This document shows, piece after piece, positions 55,805 to 64,000 of a DNA stretch of 64,000 nucleotides. This stretch comes from Arabidopsis thaliana (taxonomy: Eukaryota; Streptophyta; Magnoliopsida; Brassicales; Brassicaceae). The notes under the pieces were generated by a model that worked only from the letters and a program-made list of their open reading frames with translations, was not told the origin of the DNA and searched no databases. Where the stretch lies: assembly GCF_000001735.4 (NCBI RefSeq), contig NC_003074.8, forward strand, positions 14,825,261 to 14,889,260. Reading direction: 5' to 3'. Both the position numbers and the translations under genes were made by a program. Every line of letters begins with the position of its first letter. Position 1 is the stretch's first letter.

Positions 55805-57930
55805 AACGTTACAAGAAAAAACGTAATACAAGGAATACCACTGCCACGTCAGAAATCGCTAACGTGGATTAATGAACTCAGCCGTAAGGCGATATAGCGG
55901 CCGTTACGACTGAGTTACGGTATGTTGCGGCTGACTTACGACAAAAGTATTTGAGTCATGAGAAAACGGTGGAATTATGAGTATAACTTGGCATACGTTA
56001 CGACTGATTTAAAAATTATGTCTGAGTTATGCGATAATCCAGCCTACATGACAGTTGAGTTAAGGAATTTTGTCTGAGTTATAAGAATTTCGAGCATAAC
56101 CCAGACAACGTTATGGCTAAGTTATTAGAAAATATCAGACTTATTTCCTCGACACGACTGAGTTATCTTTTTCGGCTGGCTGGGTTATGAAGGACGGGTT
56201 AGTTATGGGATGTTGTTACGGCTGAGTTATGATCAAGTGTTATAAATCAACCATAAAGAGCTGGATTACCGGATAACTCAGCCTAGTTACGGCTGACTTA
56301 GTTGCAAAAGATTAATTACTATAATAGCATGCAGTTACGGCCGAGTTATCAAACGTTATGGTTGAGTTATTTATTGTCGGTTAAGTTACGATATTACACG
56401 GCTGAATTAACTTGGCGTTTTTTCATTTTTTAATTACTATAATAGTATTCATGTTGCGACTGGCTTATAGCTTTGTTTGATGGCTAAGTTATTTAGGCAA
56501 ATTTACATGTTCGTTTGGTGGCTTACTTGCCACCTCATCAATTCAAAACGACGTCGGCTGCAATATTCCATGTAAATAGAGCCAAAATTTTTCAACTCGT
56601 CTTCTTCACCTGAGTTTTTCACATCACCGGAACTTACAATTCCTCATTGTCTTCTTCATTCTTCTTCAATTTCTTTCATCCTTCTTCCGATATGGTTGAT
56701 CCGGTTCCGGTTGTTGTTGTGTCCGGTAATTGAGTATCGAAACACAAATACGTATTTACACTGATTAAGAGGGTGTACAGTTGTGCAGATAGATGCAGAA
56801 ATAATGCACGACAAGCTTGTGAAGTTGGTGCTCGATGATAAAGTTAGACGAAATGTTGCGTCTCTTATTGTTTTGCGGCAAATTTACATGTCATGACTGA
56901 GTTATATGCTTAAGAGAAGACGAAAAGTTTGGTTAATTTACATGTTACGGCTGAGTTAAATATTCTAGGGAAGACAAAAAGTTCGGTAAAATTATATTAC
57001 GGCTGAGTTATATGCTTAAGGGAAAACGAAAGGTTTGGTCAATTTACATGTCACGGCTGAGTTATATGTTCCAGGGAAGACGAAAGGTTCGGTAAAATTA
57101 CATTACAGCTGAGTTATATGCTTAAGGACAGACGAAAGGTTTGGTAAATTTACATGTCTCGACTGAGTTATATGCTCAAGGGAAGACGAAAGATGGGTGT
57201 AAATTATATGCTTCAGGGAAGACAAAAAGTTCGGTACGGCTGAGTTATCATTCAGGGAAGATGAAAGGTTGTGAAAAATATATGTTACTGCTAAATTACA
57301 TCACGTTACAGCTGAGTTACATCACTTTACGGCTGATTTATAATACAGATCGGAAAGCAACATTTTTCTGGGGAAGACAATATGAAATTTCTTGGCCAAA
57401 TAACAATAATCAAATTAAGAAACGTAAGAATATGTTTGAGGGATATATAGAAGGAAGACTAATCCGTATGAATCAAAACATAGATAGAAGTAGAAGTGTC
57501 TCCAAATAGATCGATTGAGAGGAAGACGTAACAAGAGACATGTAAAATCAAAGTGAAAAAGTAGCTATTATTGATTTAAACTCAAACATGTAACCAATCA
57601 TGTAGAATTCCATAGATCTCTTTGATTTGGGTTTTGATTTTTGATGACTTCAAATTCGACACCACTGAAAGAGTTTTGGCTGGAAGAGACGAGATAAATA
57701 GAGAATGACAACGAAATTAGGGTTCCGTCTACTGAACGAGAGAAGAGAGCGACAATTTTTTTTCTTTTTTCTTTTTTGTTTTTTTGCGCGGATGAACAGT
57801 GAAATGTCATTGAAAAAGGAGAAACCGAAAGCATTAAGGGAATCTTTTATTTCGGGTGACATGGATTCGGGTAATAACGTGGATTAGGGTAAATGATGTG
57901 GAATTGTGATGTGGATAATAATTGTATTTC
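55805..57930. mobile_element. Repeat-rich non-autonomous element with GGCTGAGTTA motif
   Basis: Near the left edge ACGTTACAAGAAAAAACG resembles a CACTA-like terminus. Across 55880-57330 the word GGCTGAGTTA, or its near relatives, recurs more than twenty times in both orientations. Two islands look gene-derived: a leader-like CTTCTTC tract before 56690, and a plus/minus overlap at 57600-57890. I could not identify the matching right end or a target duplication, so family and ends are uncertain. Confidence 0.5.
56875..57330 (+). repeat. Tandem units of about 59 bp within the GGCTGAGTTA element
   Basis: Seven or eight units each contain (A/T)TTACAT, then GGCTGAGTTATATGCTTAAGG, then GAAGACGAAAGGTTTGGT or a close variant. 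Alternate units look more alike, which suggests a dimeric repeat of about 118 bp. Confidence 0.75.
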
Positions 57931-58195
57931 TATATTTCTTAATTGAAAAACAAAACTAGTAATATTAATAAATAAAAACTAATCAAGAGTGTTAATTGTA
58001 ATTACACTAATGCTCAAAACATATGAGTAATTAAAAAAAGATGTATGATATTCTGGGAATAAACATACTTTTCTATGCTATTTGAGTAATTAATTCTTAT
58101 TTTTATGTTACTTTATTCTTAAAACAAGATTTTGCAAAACTATTTTATAATAAAATTTATATATAACAAACTGTTATATTATTTATATAATTATC

Positions 58196-58787
58196 ATGTC
58201 AAACTTGGCAAAGCTTGATATCGCTGCCTTTGATGTTTCTGGAAACAATTGTATAACTTGGGCATTAGATGCAAAAATGTATCTAAAAGTGAATGGGCTT
58301 CTTAAAACCCTCGATCTGTGTGAAACGACGTTAGAAGAGGAAAAGCCAAAAGCCATGATGTGTTTGCGTCACCAGCTCCACGATAGTTTCAAAGATGAAT
58401 ATATCACGAGAGAAAATCCCGCAGATCTCTTGGTCTCTCTCAATGATAGGTTTGATCACCAAAAATACGTGATCTTACCAAAAGCCAAACATGAATGGCT
58501 AAATCTGCGGTTTCAGGATTACTTAAGTGTAAGTGAATACAATTCTGCTTTGTTCGAAATTACTTCCAGGATGATTTTATGTGGAGAGAATGTTTTCGAT
58601 TATGATATGATCGAGAAAACTTTTCAACATTTCATCCTACAAATGTAATCATGCAACAAACTATCGAGGTAGAGGCTATACTTGATATTCTGACTTGATG
58701 GAGGTCCTTCTTGTTGCTGAACAAAACAATGAACTCATGATGATGAATCATCTTCCAACTGGATCAGCTCCACTTTCAGAAGTAAAT
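58196..58787 (+). pseudogene. N-terminal part of copia gag, interrupted by a hAT element
   Basis: It encodes LDIAAFDVSGNNCITWALDAKMYL (the start of the gag domain) and EWLNLRFQDYLSVSEYNSALFEI. The first stop is at 58646, but a shifted frame continues (VLLVAEQNNELMMMNHLPTGSAPLSEVNVAS) up to the insertion point. It resumes after the hAT element at 62890 with the bases that complete the same reading. Confidence 0.8.
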
Positions 58788-58795
58788 GTTGCTTC
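58788..58795 (+). repeat. 8-bp target duplication, left copy (GTTGCTTC)
   Basis: Together with 62890-62897 it flanks the hAT element. Eight base pairs is the hallmark length for hAT insertions. Confidence 0.9.
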
Positions 58796-58920
58796 CAGAG
58801 CCGTGCGAGCGCTATCGAGTATCAGAAGCAAATAAAAATAAAATGCCCTTATAAAAAAAATCGTCTACAAAACATAAACATCATTGTCATCTAATAAAAA
58901 AAAAACTAACAAACCAAATA

Positions 58921-61260
58921 TTAGTTCTTAAACATTTGTTGGCATTTCCTCTCTACAAACTCGTTAACCAAGCTTTCAAAATCAATGTCTCTAACCAATT
59001 CTCTTTCGATCGATAAAATAGCCAAGTCAGTCAATCTTTCTTGTGACATAGTCGAACGAAGATACGATTTGATCAACTTCAACTCTTTCGATCAAAATCA
59101 ATGTCAGATACGATTTGATCTTGACCAACAACATCTAATTGCTTTTCATGGGTTAGAGAAACTTCAAGATTGACACAAGAAGCCATCAAACTATCATCAC
59201 TCGCTGATTGCAATTTTTTCAAATCAAACGAAAAACCAAATATTTATTCATACCTCTGAAATTGCTCAAACCTTGTCTCAAGTGGGTAAAGAGCTTGATC
59301 CATGATTTGGATAAAGTAGTCAATCCTAAAGCTCTCCTCGGGTGATAATATCACACTTCCCTCCATATTTTCTGATTCTTCGCCATAATGTCTTTTTCTT
59401 TTAATCACCCGCTTTGCTTTTCTGGCAAATATAGGATCAATCTCCAAAGGAACTACAATTTCTTTAGCTTCCACTTTTGCTTTCTTGAAGCCTGACTCTC
59501 TATATTTTCTAAAATATGAAACCAACCCCTTGAGTTGAGAAATCGCTACATCGATGTTCATGTCTTCTGACTGTAAACTCTTAGTCATGATGTTAACAAC
59601 AGATAGAAGATTGTACCAAATAACCATGGAAACTAGGAACTCAAAACTTCCAATTCCCTGTGTTTCACTTGTTGCAAGACATTCAGCGTCGCTCTGCTCT
59701 TTCGGATCATCACTATTTTCAGCTATGTACATTAACGCATTCATGATTTTAGAAGCCTGAAATCGTATTGCCTTTACACTTTCAACATGGCTCTCCCAAT
59801 GAGTCTGTGATAAAGGCTTAAGAGTTAGGCCACCCACATGATCCTCAAATAGTTTCCATCGCTTAACTGAAGATGAAAAGAAGCAATAAGTACAATGAAT
59901 AATCCCCAAAAATGATATAGCCTTTGAAGAAGTGGTTGCCATATCACAAAGTGCAAGATTCAAACTGTGACAACTACATGGTGTATAAAACGTCCTAGGA
60001 CTTATCTCAAGAAATCTTTTTTGTACTCCCTTATGCTTTCCCTTCATATTAGAGCCATTATCATAACCTTGTCCCCTCACATTGTTAATTTTTAAATCAA
60101 AAGCAGTCAAAACATCTTGAAGCTCACGAAAAAGTTCTTCACCTGATGTATCATCAACTTTCAAGAACGTTAAGAAAAATTCTTTGACCTTTGTTGAAGT
60201 TGTTGAAACATCTACACACCTAATGATGACAGTCATTTGTTCATGATGACTAATATCTGGAGTGCAATCAAGAATCAAAGAGAAGTACTTTGCAGCTTGG
60301 ATTTTCTTGACAATCATAGCTTTTACTTCATTAGCTAACAAAGCTATTAACTCATTCTGAATTCTGTTGCTGAGATAATGGGAACGAGATATACCCTCTC
60401 TATATCTTCTAAGATGTTCTATCATCACATGATCAAAATCGTCTATCATCTCTGATAAAGCTTAAAAAAATCCCACAACCTTCTTCTCCAATTTTCTCTT
60501 TGCTTCCACGAAAGGCTAAATTTTGTTTAGCAAGAGTTTTTACCACATAAATAATCCTAAGCAACACCTGCCTCCAATGAATTTTCTCTTTGCAGATTTC
60601 ATCTTGAGCATATTTGTCAATAGTTTGATTCTTCTGCAACCTGAGATCTAGTTCTGCCCACTGTTTCATACACAAATTATGCTCACGACTAGATTCGTGT
60701 TCTTTAAGCCTTTTCAAAACATTCCTCCAATCACTAAACCCTGTAGATGTCAATTGACTATTGTCACCTTGATTGAACAGTTTACAACGAAAACAAAAGA
60801 TCTTGTTCAATACCTTTGAGTAAACTAGCCAACGTCGATCTTGTTTTGCTCCATCACCCATCTCTCTTGTATAATACAAATGTGAAAAATGTCTTTTAAC
60901 ACTGTTCTTAGAAAAGTTATAACCAAGCGACAGTCTTTTTGGTGGACCTTGTACTACCATGAAATGCCTCCATTCATTCCATCCTATTTTGATATTTTCC
61001 CAATTTCAAGGATCATACATATCAAAAATTGCACAAGTCTCCTTCAGATCATCACTCTTCTCATGTTCATTTGTATTCACATCATCTTTAACATTCATCT
61101 CTTCTCCATCCACTACATTCACGTTTTCTGATTCAACACCCGCTTCTTCTCTTTCACACTCATTTATATCCTCATCCACTCCATTATCTCCAAGAGTTTC
61201 ATCTCCTTTATTTTCCACAGATTCATCAAAAATTTCAGGTTTTTTGAAGAACCTGAACAA
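58921..61260 (-). pseudogene. hAT transposase (TTF-type, DUF4371), broken
   Basis: The acidic N-terminus starts at 61260 and runs through YDP, TGA, NWENI (stop at 61006). A TTF-type zinc finger lies near 60850 (RRWLVYSKVLNKIFCFRCKLF). The DUF4371 core lies at 60449-59244 (YFSLILDCTPDISHHEQMTV, GQGYDNGSNMKGKHKGVQ, FYTPCSCHSLNLALCDM). The hATC dimerisation tail is at about 59090-58921 (SYLRSTMSQERLTDLAILSIE), ending in a stop at 58921. Lesions are the TGA, a frameshift near 60440, a TAA near 59243 and a further shift near 59110. It is recognisably one gene but cannot make full-length enzyme. Confidence 0.85.
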
Positions 61261-61770
61261 AGCGTTCTCTTGAGATTTTGCTTGTTCATCTTTTAGTTTT
61301 CTCTTTTTCTGTTTTTACATCCAGATGATTGATCTTTCTTCGTTGATGACATTTTTCTGTAATAGGAAAAATAAAGTTACAATGATTAATTGCAATTTTT
61401 TAATTTTAGAAAAAATAGAATGGAGCATGAGTAATTAGATTTAATAAACATGATTTGGTGACAAAATATTTAAAGAAAATATTTGCCTTTGTATTACCTT
61501 GATCAAAAGCTTGACCAAAGAGTCAAAAACAAAAGCTTGCCGACGAGGCGACGAAGAAGATGAAAGTGCAAACCAACGAAAAAAATTATAACCCTAATTG
61601 TTAAGTAATAAATCGTAAGTGTCTATTTTGTTTCTTTAATTAACTAATGAATTATAAGCACATGTTTGAAATAAGCTTATACAAGTCCATTATTAAATTT
61701 TCTTTATAGTTTGAGTTTCAACATTATATAACACTAACATTTTTATTTTTTTAACACCAAATCAAATATA
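61261..61770. other. hAT interior spacer
   Basis: It holds the upstream region of the hAT transposase and a stretch of AT-rich DNA between two minus-strand genes. No clear ORF is present. Confidence 0.5.
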
Positions 61771-62724
61771 TTAAATTATAAGAGTATTACATAATACATG
61801 ATACATGAAACCACTCAAATACAACCATTGAATAAAATAAAGGAAATTGTACACAATTTCGATGAAAAGGTGGAAGTGACCTTGCTTTCCAAACGGAAGC
61901 CTTACAGGCAACAGATGAAATATGTTAAGTCCCCTCGTCATATACTCGTAAAAGGCTAACATCTTATAGATGAAACTCCCAAATGCTTTCTGCATTACTT
62001 TGATTAAACGAACACACGGATATGTTGCTTGAAATGAATCTCGATCATGTCTTTTATAACACTCTACCCATCGTCGCCGGTTAGTGACCATGATTATTTT
62101 TCCCATAGAACCCGAATAAATAGATCGTTGGACAGTGAGTACATCACCATCATTAGACCATGAACATGAATAAACGGATCGTTGGACTGCGAGCACATCA
62201 CCATCATCGGACCATGTCTTTGGGAAGAGGAAATTATTGCCGATGCCAATTCCTTCACTCAAAAGAATTTGTCTATTGATTCTTGGATCAAATACCCAAA
62301 TGACTTCTCCAAACCATAGATTTGAAAAAACTTCATCGGTTGAAAACCGGAGATCACATCGGTGAGAGAAACCACCGAAAATAAACTTTAGATAAGGGAA
62401 TACACCACGATTCAAATGAATCGACATGACATGGGTAAAGAGACATTGGTGGGATGAATATTCTGATTTCGAATATAGCAACGGGTTTACATGAAACTGG
62501 TAACTGTTTGTCTCTGTTCTAAACATGACAATAAACACCGTCACCATTCGAAAGGAGAAAGTAGGATGAACAGAAATCCAATTAAAGAGAATACCTCCCA
62601 TCAAATTATTAAAAATAAAAGAAGAAAGAAGTAGAAAAGCAAAAAAAACTACCGGCAAATGCCGGCAGCCTGTAAAAAAATGAAACAGAAAACTGGTTTT
62701 GTTGGTCGCCTCTGTAGTCGCCAA
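61771..62724 (-). CDS. Orphan ORF of 317 residues inside the hAT element
   Basis: This single-exon ORF lies close to the right hAT end. The first 50 residues are strongly hydrophobic (LPVVFFAFLLLSSFIFNNLMG), so a signal anchor is likely. Two near-identical copies of a 16-residue motif (WSDDGDVLAVQRSVYS and WSNDGDVLTVQRSIYS) follow FDPRINRQILL. A charged part (RRRWVECYKRHDRDSF) and a hydrophobic C-terminus come next. I recognise no family. Its length and open frame argue that it is, or recently was, a gene, perhaps captured by the hAT. A chance ORF cannot be excluded. Confidence 0.45.
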   Translation of the reverse strand: MATTEATNKTSFLFHFFTGCRHLPVVFFAFLLLSSFIFNNLMGGILFNWISVHPTFSFRMVTVFIVMFRTETNSYQFHVNPLLYSKSEYSSHQCLFTHVMSIHLNRGVFPYLKFIFGGFSHRCDLRFSTDEVFSNLWFGEVIWVFDPRINRQILLSEGIGIGNNFLFPKTWSDDGDVLAVQRSVYSCSWSNDGDVLTVQRSIYSGSMGKIIMVTNRRRWVECYKRHDRDSFQATYPCVRLIKVMQKAFGSFIYKMLAFYEYMTRGLNIFHLLPVRLPFGKQGHFHLFIEIVYNFLYFIQWLYLSGFMYHVLCNTLII

Positions 62725-62889
62725 GGGAGAGAGGGAAGTTGGGTTAAATTAATATAACAGTAACATTTATATAATAATTTAACTACATATAAACTATATA
62801 GCATTAATAAATTTATGCCCCTTAATTTTTTTCCAAAATCAGAGGCCCTAGGCCAATGTTTCTTTTCCTCTCACATTGGCACAACTCTG

Positions 62890-62897
62890 GTTGCTTC
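62890..62897 (+). repeat. 8-bp target duplication, right copy (GTTGCTTC)
   Basis: It is identical to 58788-58795. Confidence 0.9.
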
Positions 62898-63245
62898 ATC
62901 CAGCTATAATAATTGGCAAGGACAAGGACGAGGATGCGGACGCGGTCAAGAAGTGGTCACGGTCGTGGAGGAGGTTGTGGACGTGGAAAAGGAAGGGGTT
63001 TCCCTCCCAAAAAATTCAATGCCAAGAAAACCAACAAAAATCTTCAAGTGAATGATTTTAGTCGTGTTTCAAAGAAATAAGATGAAAGTACTTGTTACAG
63101 ATGTGACATGAAAGGACATTGGTACCAGACATGTCATATCCCAAAATATTTAGCCGATCTGTATCAAGCATCTCAAAATGCAAAAGAAAGGGATGTTGAG
63201 ACCAATCTCATCTCTAATGAAGCTGGACCTTCCTTCCATGCTTAA
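62890..63245 (+). pseudogene. C-terminal part of copia gag with CCHC knuckle
   Basis: After the second 8-bp target copy the gag text resumes with SSYNNWQGQGRG, a Gly/Arg-rich stretch, and a zinc knuckle (CYRCDMKGHWYQTCH), then DLYQASQNAKERDVE and a stop at 63243-63245. A stop near 63080 and a frame shift before the knuckle make it inactive. Confidence 0.75.
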
Positions 63246-64000
63246 CTGATGAAACCCATCTTGATATCGCTAATTTTCTCGTTGATCACAAAAACGGAAA
63301 ATCATGCGAATAAGATCGATATAACATGATATAGTTGTAGTAGTATTATATGTACTTTTGATTTAAACATATTTTCTGGTTTTAAAAGATTTTTGAATAA
63401 TGGTTTCATTGTAATATATAATAATGTTTTTTAGTAAGTTTTGTGTTATTTTGAGGATAGAGATATATGTCTGGTATAAAGTGTTACGATGCACACGATA
63501 CTTAAAGATCAAAAATATTTCTCCTTTCTCAAAATAAAAGACTTTGCTTGAAGCGTGAGTACTATATCTCGCCATGCAAAAATTATTATTGGCTTTGGTG
63601 AAGCCAATTTTACAATGCTAAAGAGAATTTTACAATGCTAAAGAGAACTCATTTAAAAGTAAATGATGTATTATATCCCCCTAAGTCTCAGAGAAACTTG
63701 ATAAGTTTCAAAAATATCTGAAGTAATGAATATCATATAGAGACTATGAATAAGAATGATGTTGAATATCTTTGCATTACATCCGAGGGGAAACATATTT
63801 TGGAAGAATTGTCAATGTTATCCTCTGGATTATATTGCACAAAAATAAATATGTTCGCATCATATATTACAGTAAACTGAAAATTTACTAGTACATTTAA
63901 GATTTGGCCTGAAAGACTTGGACATCCTAGTTCAGTCATGATGCGAAAAATTGTACAAAATTCTAGTGGCCATCCACTAAAAAATCAAAAGTTTTTTCAA
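63246..64000 (+). pseudogene. Copia protease/pre-integrase remnant at the window edge
   Basis: The region is AT-rich and full of stops. Near 63910 the text RLGHPSSVMMRKIV fits the pre-integrase segment of copia pol, with a stop-free reading to the window end. A short duplication (AATTTTACAATGCTAAAGAGAA) lies near 63605-63650. The protease itself was not clearly recovered. Confidence 0.55.

Larger units (their letters stand above)
58796..62889 (-). mobile_element. hAT element (ZMYM1/DUF4371 type), 4.1 kb
   Basis: An exact 8-bp target duplication (GTTGCTTC) flanks the element. The termini CAGAGCCGTGCGAG (left) and CAGAGTTGTGCCAA (reverse complement of the right) form imperfect inverted repeats. 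The interior has a hAT transposase gene on the minus strand and, unusually, a second ORF of 317 codons near the right end. Excising the element restores a continuous copia gag text. Confidence 0.9.
55286..64000 (+). mobile_element. Second copia element, nested-in, running off the window
   Basis: The text at 55286-55310 (ACGTTATCAGCACGAACG) resembles the junction of a copia 5' LTR with its primer site. Gag starts at 58196, continues after a hAT insertion at 62890, and the protease/pre-integrase part is at 63560-64000. The downstream pol lies outside the window. A repeat-rich element (55805-57930) and a hAT element (58796-62889) sit inside it. Confidence 0.7.

Noticed and set aside
55467-55826. 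Plus-strand ORF of 119 codons in the copia leader
   Set aside because: It lies on the degenerate leader repeats and has only repeat-derived and hydrophobic text.
57141-57509. Plus-strand ORF of 122 codons
   Set aside because: The first half translates the GGCTGAGTTA tandem units; there is no known motif.

Overview
The window is plant nuclear DNA, almost certainly from a Brassicaceae species close to Arabidopsis. It is AT-rich, has introns with GT/AG borders, and is dominated by plant transposable elements packed around a few host genes. The Alfin-like PHD gene at 52.9-54.4 kb closely matches the AL3 type, and F-box/FBD genes lie beside it. From memory, A. thaliana has F-box and AL3 genes near the chromosome 3 centromere, so I infer a pericentromeric, roughly syntenic block of a relative such as A. 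lyrata or A. halleri. The species is an inference.

Layout. 0-2 kb: 3' end and 3' LTR of an Athila-like Ty3 element. 2.3-10.9 kb: CACTA element on the minus strand, with an apparently open tnpA-like gene, a decayed tnp2 gene and arrays of an AGTCGT motif. 11.7-12.2 kb: short Helitron. 12.4-17.4 kb: F-box/FBD pseudogene split by a gag-protease-only LTR retrotransposon with a perfect 5-bp target duplication. 17.8-18.4 kb: small four-span membrane protein gene. 19.5-34.4 kb: about 15 kb composite Mutator-like element (MULE). It carries a DUF1985/Ulp1 protease gene, three related F-box-like genes (one broken), an OB-fold RPA-like gene and a broken MURA transposase, and it is saturated with a TGTACG/CGTACA motif. 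34.6-35.6 kb: foldback element. 35.7-40.9 kb: decayed copia element whose 3' untranslated region holds a 19-bp-period array of short hairpins. 41.9-44.8 kb: one intact F-box/FBD gene and one deleted copy. 46.0-52.0 kb: an intronless gene, tentatively an old rhabdovirus/varicosavirus nucleocapsid-like insertion, split by a 5'-truncated chromovirus-type Ty3 element. 52.9-54.4 kb: AL3-type PHD gene. 55.3-64 kb: a second copia element, running off the window, invaded by a repeat-rich element and by a hAT element with a perfect 8-bp target duplication.

The host genes with no visible lesion are the F-box/FBD gene at 41.9 kb, the membrane protein gene and the Alfin-like gene. Inside the MULE the transposase is broken, but the Ulp1, two F-box-like and OB-fold genes look intact. 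The most unusual structures are the covarying hairpin array (40.14-40.49 kb) and the motif-saturated MULE with its host-like accessory genes.
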